Under the pieces are notes generated by a model. It saw nothing but the letters and a program-made list of their open reading frames with translations, had not been told where the DNA came from and did not search any database. Made by a program: the position numbers and the translations under genes. A DNA stretch of 64,000 nucleotides from JBBROS01 sp965213845 (lineage in GTDB: Bacteria; Pseudomonadota; Alphaproteobacteria; Acetobacterales; Acetobacteraceae), in contig CBDCAI010000014.1 in NCBI GenBank assembly GCA_965213845.1, forward strand, positions 1-64,000. Direction: 5' to 3'. This document shows, one piece after another, positions 25,406 through 36,129 of the stretch. How positions within the stretch are numbered: the first letter of the stretch is position 1; each line of letters starts with the position of its first letter.

Positions 25406-26221
25406 TCAGTACCGTCCGGCAAGCGCGTCCTGGTAGCGCCGGACGCTGTCGTCCACGACCCGCTTGCCGTCCCGGGGCACGACGCGGTCGAAGAAGGCGC
25501 CGTAGACGCGTTCGAACGCCAGCGGCGCCAAAGCGTCGGCGATCCCCTGCACGCTGGCATGGCTCAGGGGCACCATGTTGGGATAGCTGCGCAGGAAGCT
25601 GACCCGGCGGTCCGCACCCACCTGCACCGTGTCCCCGGTCATCAGAACGCCGCGGCCGGCCGCGCCCTGCGCCCAGTGCAGCACGCACGACCCCTCGAAA
25701 TGCCCGCCCGTGCGCACCAGCGTCAGGCCGGGTGCCAGCGCGTGGCGGTCGCCGGTCCAGTGCTGCACGCAGGGGTCGGGTCGCAGCACCCATTCGCGAT
25801 CGTCGGCATGGGTCCAGACCGGGACGCCGCCGAAGGCCCGGCTCCAATCCACCATCGCGGCATAGTAGTGCGGGTGGCTGATGGCGATGGCGCGCAGGCC
25901 GCCCAGGCCCTGCACCAGCTGCACGACCGCGTCGTCCACCAGGGGCACGCAGTCCCACAGCACCCAGCCCGCGCCGGTGTCCACCAGCAGTGCGCGCTGG
26001 CCGATGGCGAACTGCGGCTGGATGCCGATGCCCATCAGCCCCGGCTCCTGCAGGCGCCAGGCGCTGAAATGACGCCGGGCGAGGGCCTCGGGCGCGATCC
26101 AGCCCTGGCCGGCGGCCGTGACGTACTGGCGGGAATCGAGGCAGATCGGGCAGCCGTCCGGCGGTGTGTCCCGCGCGGCCTGCTGCTGGCCGCAGGTGGT
26201 GCAGATGAAGGCTGTCGCCAT
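25406..26221 (-). CDS. Metallo-beta-lactamase-fold protein with N-terminal zinc ribbon
   Basis: A 271-residue protein. Residues 7-30 hold a CTTC-x15-CPIC-like zinc ribbon. The metallo-beta-lactamase core follows, with the usual LLVDTGAGWVLWDCVPL strand and GDTVQVGADRRVSF. The first metal motif reads SHPHYYAAM rather than HxHxDH, so one metal site is probably altered or lost. GGHFEGSCV supplies the second His. It is likely a hydrolase-fold protein, possibly with one metal or redesigned chemistry. Neighbours are an MFS gene upstream and cls downstream on the same strand, and the substrate is unknown. Confidence 0.8.
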   Translation of the reverse strand: MATAFICTTCGQQQAARDTPPDGCPICLDSRQYVTAAGQGWIAPEALARRHFSAWRLQEPGLMGIGIQPQFAIGQRALLVDTGAGWVLWDCVPLVDDAVVQLVQGLGGLRAIAISHPHYYAAMVDWSRAFGGVPVWTHADDREWVLRPDPCVQHWTGDRHALAPGLTLVRTGGHFEGSCVLHWAQGAAGRGVLMTGDTVQVGADRRVSFLRSYPNMVPLSHASVQGIADALAPLAFERVYGAFFDRVVPRDGKRVVDDSVRRYQDALAGRY

Positions 26222-26294
26222 GGGGGGTCTCCGCGCTGCCGTCGGGCGAGGTCTCTACACCGTCGGCGGGCCCGCGGGCACCCCGTGACGCGGG

Positions 26295-27488
26295 TTATTC
26301 GGCGGCGAGCGGTGCCGCGCCGAGCGCGGCCGAGCGGGCCGTGCCCATGCACAGCAGGCTGGCCAGCAGCAGGGCCGAGGCCAGGATCAGCACCATCTCC
26401 GGCCGCCCATGGTCGATCAGCCAGCCGAACGGCACGGGCGTCATGGCGGAACCCAGCGGCAGGCCGGCGCTCACGAAGCCGAACACCTTGCCGATCTGTC
26501 CGGGCGGCGCGGCGTCCTTGACCATCACGTCGCGCGGGGTTCGGCTGGCGCCCAGCGCCAGGCCGGAGCCGAACAGCATGACGCAGGCGGCAACCCCGCC
26601 CACGGGCAGAATGCCCACCAGAAGGGTGAGCGTGGCCGAGGACACCGTCAGCGCCACGGTGATGGCGGCCAGGCGCTTGGCCTTGTCGGCGAACCAGCCA
26701 CCCACCAGCACGCCCGCGGTGTTGCCGGCCATGTAACCGGTCAGCGCCGCCGACGCGATGGCCAGGTCGATGCCCTTCACCTGGTGCAGCACCGTCACCA
26801 CCCAGGCCTGCACCCCGGCGCCCGCCATGCTGCCCAGGAAGAAGAAGCCGAAGAACAGCAGCATGGGCCGCGTCATCAGCAGCTCCCGCCCGGACAGGGC
26901 CGGGCCGGTCGGCGCCTGGCGCACCTGGTCCACCAGGATGCGGCTCTGCCACAGGATCGTCGCCACCACCGGCACGCCGAGGCCGCCCACGATCAAGAGC
27001 GAGCTGCGCCAACCGACGGCGGCCATCAGCAGGGCGATGACCGGGGGCCCGAAGGCGAAGCCCATGTTGCCGCTGAAGGAATGCAGGGCGAACGACCGGC
27101 CCATGCGCTCCCGCGGGACGGAGCCGCTGAGGATCGCGTAGTCGGCCGGGTGGATGACGGAGTTGCCGATGCCGCTGCAGGCCGCGAGCGCCAGGATCTG
27201 CCAGAAGGCGGTGGCAAAGCCCATGGCGCAGACGCTGAGCGACATGATGAGCGTGCCGCCGACCAGGAAGGGCCTGGCGCCGTAGCGGTCCACCAGGAAG
27301 CCGACCGGGGTCTGCAGGATGGCGGTGATGCCGCTCATGAGCATCATGGTCATGCCGAGCTCGGCGAAGCTGACGCCGAAGGCCGGCTGCCAGGCGAGGA
27401 ACAGCGGCGGCAGGATGAGCATATAGAAATGGGACAGGAAGTGCCCGGTCCCGATGAGCAGGTTCACCCTGGCGACGCGCGAGATCAT
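26295..27488 (-). CDS. MFS transporter (fosmidomycin-resistance-like)
   Basis: A 397-residue major facilitator with about twelve membrane helices. The loop 2-3 motif GFLVDRYGARPFLVG and the repeat-half motif GWFADKAKRLAAI fit the superfamily. Overall pattern (GTGHFLSHFYMLILPPL start) is closest to the Fsr/fosmidomycin-resistance-type exporters. The substrate is unproven. It lies 73 bases upstream of the metallo-beta-lactamase-fold gene on the same strand, possibly as one transcript with cls. Confidence 0.85.
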   Translation of the reverse strand: MISRVARVNLLIGTGHFLSHFYMLILPPLFLAWQPAFGVSFAELGMTMMLMSGITAILQTPVGFLVDRYGARPFLVGGTLIMSLSVCAMGFATAFWQILALAACSGIGNSVIHPADYAILSGSVPRERMGRSFALHSFSGNMGFAFGPPVIALLMAAVGWRSSLLIVGGLGVPVVATILWQSRILVDQVRQAPTGPALSGRELLMTRPMLLFFGFFFLGSMAGAGVQAWVVTVLHQVKGIDLAIASAALTGYMAGNTAGVLVGGWFADKAKRLAAITVALTVSSATLTLLVGILPVGGVAACVMLFGSGLALGASRTPRDVMVKDAAPPGQIGKVFGFVSAGLPLGSAMTPVPFGWLIDHGRPEMVLILASALLLASLLCMGTARSAALGAAPLAAE

Positions 27489-27501
27489 GGTACCACCTAG
27501 C

Positions 27502-27549
27502 CGTGTCGGCGGGCCCGCTGCAAGGGCTTAGGTGCGCCCTGCCGGCACG
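27502..27549 (-). terminator. Imperfect hairpin after the PEP-CTERM gene
   Basis: CGTGTCGGCGGG (27502-27513) can pair with CCCTGCCGGCACG (27537-27549) with about ten of thirteen pairs. It lies between the PEP-CTERM stop and the MFS start. It may end transcription of the PEP-CTERM gene. No U-tract is present, so the call is weak. Confidence 0.3.
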
Positions 27550-27557
27550 AGGCTCAG

Positions 27558-28319
27558 TCACGACGTCGGGATCACGCTCCTGCGGGCCAGGCGTCCGGCA
27601 CCCAGGGCGAGCAGGCCGACCAGCAGGACGCCATACCCCGCCGGCTCGGGCGCGTTCACCAGGGCCACGCCGTCCAGCAGCGACATCGGCGGCGTGCCGC
27701 TCGGCGTGCCGGCGGCCAGGAACGACAGCACCTGGCTGGTGGAGGTCGCGACGAAGACGTCGGTCTCGAGGCGCCAGGGGACGAAGCCCTGGCTGAGGTT
27801 GTTGACCGTCGTCGTGGTGACGCTCTGTGCGCCGAACGAGGCCGTCCAGTTCTCGGTCGTGGCCCCGGTGTTCTGGTTCTGCTGCGCGGCCGCCCACCAG
27901 TAGGTCAGGATGTAGGTGTTGCCGACCGTGAGGCCGCCGATGGTCTGCGACAGCGTGCCGGTCTGGAAGGCGCCGTCGGAGGCGAAGAAGTTGCCGCCGG
28001 TCGGGCTGGTCGCCGTCAGGCCGTTGCTGCTGCCGTTATGCGGGCCCCACAGGTTGAACGGGCCGCCGAACTCCCGGTTCGGGGCGCCCGTGGTGTCGGC
28101 AGTGCCCGGCGCGAAGACATAGGCGTATCCGGTGTTGGTCCATCCCGTCAGGTTGGTGCCGGACGAGGTGCTGTTGGGGGCGTTCACCTCGTCGGACACG
28201 CCGCCGCCCGAGGTCTGCTCGAAGTCGCCGTTGACCACGAGGTTCGCGGCGGCGTGGGCCGAAGCCGTGCCCAGGAACAGCGTCGCCGTCGTCGCGGCAG
28301 CAAGGATTTCTCGTCTCAC
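27558..28319 (-). CDS. Secreted PEP-CTERM sorting-domain protein
   Basis: A 253-residue exported protein starting with GTG at 28319 after a GGAGAGA ribosome site. A signal peptide (residues 1 to ~24, ending SAHA-A) leads into a beta-rich domain with NLVVNGDFEQ at the start, a pattern seen in many DUF642-like or carbohydrate-binding-like PEP-CTERM proteins. The C-terminus is PEP, then a hydrophobic helix (GVLLVGLLALGAG) and an Arg-Leu-Ala-Arg-Arg end: the PEP-CTERM exosortase signal. No exosortase gene is in this window, so the sorting enzyme must be elsewhere. It is probably retained at the surface. Confidence 0.85.
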   Translation of the reverse strand: MRREILAAATTATLFLGTASAHAAANLVVNGDFEQTSGGGVSDEVNAPNSTSSGTNLTGWTNTGYAYVFAPGTADTTGAPNREFGGPFNLWGPHNGSSNGLTATSPTGGNFFASDGAFQTGTLSQTIGGLTVGNTYILTYWWAAAQQNQNTGATTENWTASFGAQSVTTTTVNNLSQGFVPWRLETDVFVATSTSQVLSFLAAGTPSGTPPMSLLDGVALVNAPEPAGYGVLLVGLLALGAGRLARRSVIPTS

Positions 28320-28337
28320 CTGGCTCTCTCCGGCATC

Positions 28338-28358
28338 GGGTGCGCAGGTCGCGCACCC
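28338..28358. repeat. Hairpin in the PEP-CTERM gene leader
   Basis: GGGTGCGC (28338-28345), loop AGGTC, GCGCACCC (28351-28358): perfect 8-bp stem, located 20 bases upstream of the GTG start of the PEP-CTERM gene. It could affect translation or transcription, but no ligand or regulator is apparent. Confidence 0.5.
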
Positions 28359-28438
28359 CGACCACCTCTACCGCCGGCGGTGAGTGGGACGGAGTCAGAT
28401 CGTCATAGGTTTCGTAAGAAAGCGTTAATGGCTGGGCG

Positions 28439-31132
<2,694 letters not shown>

Positions 31133-31139
31133 GGCGGGT

Positions 31140-33182
31140 TCAGCCTTCGATGCGAGAGAAGTCTGCGGCAAGTGCCATGGCGGCCCCCACTCGCGCAAGC
31201 AGGCGCAAGCGGTTGACGCGCAGGGCGGGGTCGGGGGCGTTCACGGTGACGTCGTCGAAGAAGCTGTCGAGCAACGGGCGAAGCCGGGCCAGCGCGGCCA
31301 TGGCGGCCCCGAACTCCTCGGCGGCGATGGCCTGCTCGACGCGGGGCAGGGTGGTGTCGAGCGCCGCGGCGAGCGCCTGTTCGGCCGGTTCGGCCAGCAG
31401 GGCCGGGTCGACCGGGCCCTGGTGCAGGCCGTCCTTCTTGTTCTCGATGCGCAGGATGTTGGCGGCCCGGCGGGCGCCGGCCAGAAGATCCCGCCCGTCC
31501 GGCGTGTCGAGGAACGCCGCGACCGCGCCCGTGCGGGCCAGCAGGCGCACCACGTCGTCGTCGGCCCCGGCGGCGAACACGGCCGAGAGCACGTCGTGCC
31601 GCGCGCCCTCGCCGCGCAGCTGGACCCGCAGGCGGTCGGCGATGAAGTCGATCAAGGATGCGGCGGGGGCCGGACGCCCGGTGCCGGCCGCCTCGAAGGC
31701 GGCGCGCAGCGGCAGGCGCAGCCCGTTCTCGCGGATGATCCGGATGACGCCGAGGGCCGCACGCCGCAGCGCGTAGGGGTCGCCGGAGCCGGTCGGCACC
31801 TCGCCCGCGGCAAAGAACTGCGCCAGCTGGTCCAGCTTGTCGGCCAGCGCGACCGCCATCGCGACCGGTGTGGCGGGTGTGGGGTCGGTCGGGCCGCGCG
31901 GGGCGTAGTGGTCGCGGATGGCCGCGGCGACGGCCGGGTCCTCGCCGTCATGGGCCGCGTAGTAGCCGCCCATCACGCCCTGCAGCTCCGGGAACTCGCC
32001 CACCATGCCGGTGGTGAGGTCCGCCTTGGCGAGGCGCGCGGCGCGGGCGGCCAGGTCCGGATCGGCGCCGACCTGCGGGGCCAGGTGCCGGGCCAGCGAC
32101 TCGAGCCGGCGGACCCGGGCGGCCTGCGTGCCGAGCTTGGCGTGGAAGGTGATGCCCTCCAGGGCCGCGACCCGGTCCTCGAGCCGCGTGCGGCGGTCGA
32201 GGTCCCAGAAGTGGCGGGCGTCGCTGAAGCGGGCGCGCAGCACGCGTTCGTTGCCGGCGACGATCGCCGCACCGCCGTCGATCGCCTCGATGTTGGCGAC
32301 GAAGGCGAACCGGGGGGCGGCGGCGCCGTCCGGGGTCCGCAGCGCGAAGTAGCGCTGGTTCACCCGCATGCTGACCTGCATGACCTCGGGCGGCAGGTCC
32401 ATGTAGGCGGCATCGATTCGGCCCAGCAGCGGGACGGGCCATTCCACCAGGCCCGCCACCTCGTCCAGCAGGCCGTCATCCGGCACCACGACCAGGTGTT
32501 CCGCGGTGGCGAGGCGGGCGATGCCGTCCTCGATCCGGCGGCGGCGCTCGGCGGCGTCGGGCACGACGTGCCGGGCCAGCAGCCCGTCCTGCCATTCGAC
32601 CAGGCTGCGGACGGCGAAGGCGCCCGGGGCGTGGAAGCGGTGGCCCTCCGTCCGGTCGCCCGCAACGAGGCCGTGCCCGTCATCAACGTTGTCGGCCAGG
32701 GCGAAGGGCACGATTGCGCCGTCCAGCACGCAGGTGATGCGGCGCAGCGGCCGGACCCAGGTGAAGCCGCTGCCGTTGCCCCAGCGCATGGACTTCGGCC
32801 AGGGGAAGCGGCGGAGCAGGGCCGGGAGGGCGGTCTCGATGAGTGCCGCGGCAGGTGTCGCGGGGCTCGACCGGGTCAGCACCCAGTGGCCGTTCTCGTC
32901 CGCCACCTGGTCCCGCGTGGCGCCATGCTTGCGCAGGAAGCCCTCCAGCGCCTGCGGGGGGGCACTCACGCGGGGGCCCCGCTCGATGCTGCTGGCCGCG
33001 GCCACGGCCGGCTGCAGGGTGGCGGCCAGCGCGATGCGGCGCGGACCGTGGAAGGTCTGGACGTCGGCGGGGGCCAGGGCCGCCAGGGCCTCGGACACGA
33101 GGCGGGCGAGGTTCGCCGCCGCCTGCGCCTGCATGCGGGCCGGGATCTCCTCGCTGAACAGCTCGATCAGCAGCGCGGCCAT
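31140..33182 (-). CDS. glyS: Glycyl-tRNA synthetase, beta subunit
   Basis: GlyS (680 residues) is the large subunit of the bacterial alpha2-beta2 glycyl-tRNA synthetase, binding tRNA-Gly. The N-terminal LLIELFSEEIPARMQ, the FPKSMRWG-like PWPKSMRWGNG segment, and RRAALGVIRIIRENGLRLPL near 510 followed by the C-terminal anticodon-binding DALR-like end are all typical. It lies between glyQ and ppdK on the same strand with a large hairpin in the 110-base gap to glyQ. Confidence 0.96.
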   Translation of the reverse strand: MAALLIELFSEEIPARMQAQAAANLARLVSEALAALAPADVQTFHGPRRIALAATLQPAVAAASSIERGPRVSAPPQALEGFLRKHGATRDQVADENGHWVLTRSSPATPAAALIETALPALLRRFPWPKSMRWGNGSGFTWVRPLRRITCVLDGAIVPFALADNVDDGHGLVAGDRTEGHRFHAPGAFAVRSLVEWQDGLLARHVVPDAAERRRRIEDGIARLATAEHLVVVPDDGLLDEVAGLVEWPVPLLGRIDAAYMDLPPEVMQVSMRVNQRYFALRTPDGAAAPRFAFVANIEAIDGGAAIVAGNERVLRARFSDARHFWDLDRRTRLEDRVAALEGITFHAKLGTQAARVRRLESLARHLAPQVGADPDLAARAARLAKADLTTGMVGEFPELQGVMGGYYAAHDGEDPAVAAAIRDHYAPRGPTDPTPATPVAMAVALADKLDQLAQFFAAGEVPTGSGDPYALRRAALGVIRIIRENGLRLPLRAAFEAAGTGRPAPAASLIDFIADRLRVQLRGEGARHDVLSAVFAAGADDDVVRLLARTGAVAAFLDTPDGRDLLAGARRAANILRIENKKDGLHQGPVDPALLAEPAEQALAAALDTTLPRVEQAIAAEEFGAAMAALARLRPLLDSFFDDVTVNAPDPALRVNRLRLLARVGAAMALAADFSRIEG

Positions 33183-33210
33183 CAGGGTGGGGCCGCCCGG
33201 CCGGCGATCA

Positions 33211-33240
33211 TGGCCGCCGGGCCTGACGACCCGGCGGCCA
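33211..33240. repeat. Strong hairpin between glyQ and glyS
   Basis: TGGCCGCCGGG (33211-33221) pairs exactly with CCCGGCGGCCA (33230-33240) around an 8-base loop. Flanking GCCGGC-type arms can extend it with an internal loop. It sits inside a transcript that must cross it to reach glyS, so it is probably a stability or partial-termination element rather than a terminator. Confidence 0.65.
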
Positions 33241-33292
33241 GGCCGGCTGCCTCGTCGTGCTCGAACCTCATCGTATCCCCCATCGTCGCGTT

Positions 33293-34183
33293 CTAAGCCC
33301 CTGCTTTCGCGGCTGCAACGCCGGTGTCGGACGCCAGCCACGTCTCGCAGCAGCCCTTCGCCAGCGTCCGCACCCGGCCGATATACGCGGCGCGTTCGGC
33401 CACCGAGATCACACCGCGGGCGTCCAGCAGGTTGAACAGATGGCTCGCCTTGATGCACTGGTCGTAGGCCGGCAGGGACAGGGCGGCGTCCAGCAGGGCC
33501 CGGCACTCCGTCTCCGCATCGCCGAAATGCTGCGCCAGCATCGCAACATCGGCGCGTTCGAAGCTGTATTTGCTGTATTCCACCTCGTTCTGGCGGAACA
33601 CGTCGCCGTAGGTGACGCCCTGGCCGTTGAAGTCCAGGTCGTAGACGTTCTCCACGCCCTGCACATACATCGCCAGCCGTTCGAGCCCATAGGTGAACTC
33701 GGCGCTGGGCACCGCGACCGGGATGCCGCCCACCTGCTGGAAGTAGGTGAATTGCGTCACCTCCATGCCGTCGCACCAGACCTCCCACCCCAGGCCCCAG
33801 GCGCCGATCGTCGGGTTCTCCCAGTCGTCCTCCACGAAGCGGATGTCGTGCAGCAGCGGGTCGATGCCGATGGCGCGGTAGCTGTCCAGCAGCAGGGCCT
33901 GGCAGTCGGGCGGCGTCGGCTTCAGGATGGCCTGATACTGGTAGTAGTGGCCCAGGCGGTTCGGGTTCTGGCCGTAGCGGCCGTCGCTGGGCCGCCGGCT
34001 GGGCTGGACATAGGCGGCGCGCCAGGGCTTGTGGCCCAGCGTGCGCAGCGTCGTCGCCGGGTGCAGCGTGCCGGCGCCCATCTCGAGGTCGTACGGCTGC
34101 AGAATGACGCAGCCCTGCTTGGCCCAGAAGGCGTGCAGGCGCAGGATCAGGTCCTGGAAGCTGGGGGGCGGGGGCGTGCTCAT
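33293..34183 (-). CDS. glyQ: Glycyl-tRNA synthetase, alpha subunit
   Basis: GlyQ (296 residues) is the catalytic subunit that makes glycyl-adenylate and charges tRNA-Gly with GlyS. Signatures are FWAKQGCVILQPYDLEMGAG, PWRAAYVQPSRRP, the GRYGQNPNRLGHYYQ segment and YQFQV-like YQYQAILKP. The ATG at 34183 gives MSTPPPPSFQDLILRL, the normal length. Upstream and divergent is the CoA-binding protein gene, about 30 bases away, so a promoter for both must be compact. Confidence 0.97.
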   Translation of the reverse strand: MSTPPPPSFQDLILRLHAFWAKQGCVILQPYDLEMGAGTLHPATTLRTLGHKPWRAAYVQPSRRPSDGRYGQNPNRLGHYYQYQAILKPTPPDCQALLLDSYRAIGIDPLLHDIRFVEDDWENPTIGAWGLGWEVWCDGMEVTQFTYFQQVGGIPVAVPSAEFTYGLERLAMYVQGVENVYDLDFNGQGVTYGDVFRQNEVEYSKYSFERADVAMLAQHFGDAETECRALLDAALSLPAYDQCIKASHLFNLLDARGVISVAERAAYIGRVRTLAKGCCETWLASDTGVAAAKAGA

Positions 34184-34213
34184 CGCGCGGCACCATACGG
34201 AGGGAGCGGCGTT

Positions 34214-34639
34214 ATGCAACGGATGAACGACCCGATCCGCGACATCCTGACCACCACGCGGCGCATCGCCGTCGTGGGTGCGTCGAATAAGCCCGAGCGT
34301 GCGGGCCATTACGTCATGGGCTTCCTGGTGACGCAGGGGTTCGACGTGATGGGCGTGAACCCCGGCCTGGCCGGGCAGACGCTGCACGGCTGCCCGGTCG
34401 TCGCGAGCCTGGCCGAGGCGGCGCCGCTCGACATGGTGGACGTGTTCCGCGCGTCCGACCAGGCGGGCGCGGTGGTGGACGAGGCGATCCGGCTCGGCGC
34501 GAAGACGATTTGGATGCAGCTGGGCGTGGTGGACGAGGCTGCGGCGGCCCGGGCGCGGGCCGCCGGGCTGGCCGTCGTGATGGATCGGTGCCCGCTGCTG
34601 GAGTGGCGGCGCCTTGGTCTGCCTTCGGGCCGGGCTTAG
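34214..34639 (+). CDS. CoA-binding domain protein
   Basis: A 141-residue Rossmann-fold protein of the CoA-binding (YccU-like) family. RRIAVVGASNKPERAGHYVMGFL is the nucleotide-binding start, VNPGLAGQTLHGCPVVASLAE follows, and AKTIWMQLGVVDEAAA with WMQ/G is the family ending. The family binds CoA or a similar cofactor, and its physiological role is unclear. The start at 34214 follows a GGAGC ribosome site (34203-34207). It is divergent from glyQ. Confidence 0.88.
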   Translation: MQRMNDPIRDILTTTRRIAVVGASNKPERAGHYVMGFLVTQGFDVMGVNPGLAGQTLHGCPVVASLAEAAPLDMVDVFRASDQAGAVVDEAIRLGAKTIWMQLGVVDEAAAARARAAGLAVVMDRCPLLEWRRLGLPSGRA

Positions 34640-34727
34640 CGCCTGCCCAACCCCCCTTGAAGCACGGCCTGGCCTGGGCCAACTCCTTGCCTGACCGCAA
34701 GGTCACAACCTCATCGGGACCAAACCC

Positions 34728-35621
34728 ATGACCAACGAGGAACGCGACCTCATCGCGCAGTTCATCTCCCGGGTCGGCGGCGCACCGCAATCCGGCAGCT
34801 TCCTGGGCGGTGGCAGCGTGCCGCAGTCCCAGCCGGCGCTGCCGCCGCTCGATCGGGAGGCCGACGCCTTCATCGGCCAGCAGATGCGCCAGTATCCGGA
34901 GGCCGCTTACCGCATCACCCAGACGGCCATCGTGCAGGAAGCGGCCTTCGCCGAGGCGCAGAACCGCATCAAGCGCCTGGAGTGGGAGCTGGAGCAGACC
35001 AGGAACGCCGTGCAGCAGGCGGCCCAGCAGGCGCCGCAGCAGCAGCGCGGCTTCCTGAGCGGCCTGTTCGGCGGCGCCCAGTCTCAGCCGCAGCCGCAGC
35101 AGCAGCGTCCCGGCGGGCCGTTCGGCGGGCAGCCGCAGGGCCAGCCCGTGTGGGGCCAGGGCTATCAGCCGACCTCGGCGCCGCCGCAGCCGCAATATCC
35201 GCCCAACTACCAGCCGGGCATGTTCCAGCGCGGCGGTGGTTCCGGCTTCCTGGGCTCGGCCCTGACCACCGCCGCGGGAGTGGCGGGCGGCATGGTCGTC
35301 GGCAACGCCTTGATGGGGGCCTTCTCGGGCCATCACGGGTCCGACCAGGCCTCCAGCTCGCCCTGGGGCGGCGACTCGAGCAACACCAGCGGCAGCGTGT
35401 TCGACAATGGGGGCGTGGTGCCGACCGACCCGTCCACCGGGTTCGGCACCGACACCAGCTACAACGACCCCTTCGCCGGGGGCGGCATGCAGAAGGACGC
35501 GTCGCTCGACACCCAGTCGTCGTGGGACCAGTCCGGCGGCGGCTTCGATGCCGGCGGCGGGGGTGGGTTCGATGGTGGCGGCGGCGGTGGCGGGGGCGGG
35601 TTCGACGACAACAACAGCTGA
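34728..35621 (+). CDS. DUF2076 protein, low-complexity C-terminus
   Basis: A 297-residue protein of the DUF2076 family. The N-terminal ~85 residues are the conserved part (MTNEERDLIAQFISRVGG; helical; ends in a predicted coiled coil RIKRLEWELEQTRNAVQQ). A Gln/Pro-rich middle, a short hydrophobic stretch (GFLGSALTTAAGVAGGMVVG) and a Gly/Asp-rich tail follow. No signal peptide is visible. The family role is unclear, with periplasmic or envelope-associated roles suggested. It ends five bases before the thioesterase ATG, so the pair is probably cotranscribed. Confidence 0.85.
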   Translation: MTNEERDLIAQFISRVGGAPQSGSFLGGGSVPQSQPALPPLDREADAFIGQQMRQYPEAAYRITQTAIVQEAAFAEAQNRIKRLEWELEQTRNAVQQAAQQAPQQQRGFLSGLFGGAQSQPQPQQQRPGGPFGGQPQGQPVWGQGYQPTSAPPQPQYPPNYQPGMFQRGGGSGFLGSALTTAAGVAGGMVVGNALMGAFSGHHGSDQASSSPWGGDSSNTSGSVFDNGGVVPTDPSTGFGTDTSYNDPFAGGGMQKDASLDTQSSWDQSGGGFDAGGGGGFDGGGGGGGGGFDDNNS

Positions 35622-35625
35622 GTCC

Positions 35626-36129
35626 ATGGTGGCGGCGCCGGGTCTTCCGGCGCCGTTCCCCTCCCGTCCGGGGGTCGTGCGCCCCGAATGGATCGACCAT
35701 AACGGCCACCTGAACCTCGCCTACTATATCGTCCTGTTCGACGAGGCGACGGATGCGCTCTGGCAGGCCATCGGGCTCGGCGAGGCCTATCGCCACCGCA
35801 CCGGCTGCGGCACCTTCGCGGTCGAGACGCATACCCTGTACCTCGGCGAATTGCTGGAGGGCGACGCCACCACGGCGGAGTCCCTGGTCATCGCCGTCGA
35901 TGCCAAGCGGCTGCATGTCGCCCACGAGTTGCGGCGCGTGCGGGACGGCGGCATCGCGGCCCGGCAGGAGCTGATGTATCTCACGGTGGACCTCGCCACC
36001 CGCCGCAGCGTGCCCTGGCCGGCGGAGACGCGCGCCTCGCTGGGCGCGGCCCTGGCGGCGCACCGGGCCGTGGCGCTGCCCGACTGGGTCGGGCGCCGGA
36101 TCGCTATGCCGGGACCGAAGCCAGGCTGA
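35626..36129 (+). CDS. Hotdog-fold thioesterase
   Basis: A 167-residue hotdog-fold protein. The VRPEWIDHNGHLNLAYY segment carries the Asp/His/Asn pattern of the 4HBT thioesterase family. Later the sequence follows the long helix and strands of the fold. The substrate is an acyl-CoA of unknown kind. The ATG at 35626 lies five bases after the DUF2076 stop, suggesting cotranslation. The end overlaps the convergent ygfZ gene by 26 bases. Confidence 0.85.
   Translation: MVAAPGLPAPFPSRPGVVRPEWIDHNGHLNLAYYIVLFDEATDALWQAIGLGEAYRHRTGCGTFAVETHTLYLGELLEGDATTAESLVIAVDAKRLHVAHELRRVRDGGIAARQELMYLTVDLATRRSVPWPAETRASLGAALAAHRAVALPDWVGRRIAMPGPKPG

Noticed and set aside
33293..34387. Longer glyQ start upstream of 34183
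   Set aside because: The extension would overlap the divergent CoA-binding gene and does not match the family N-terminus.
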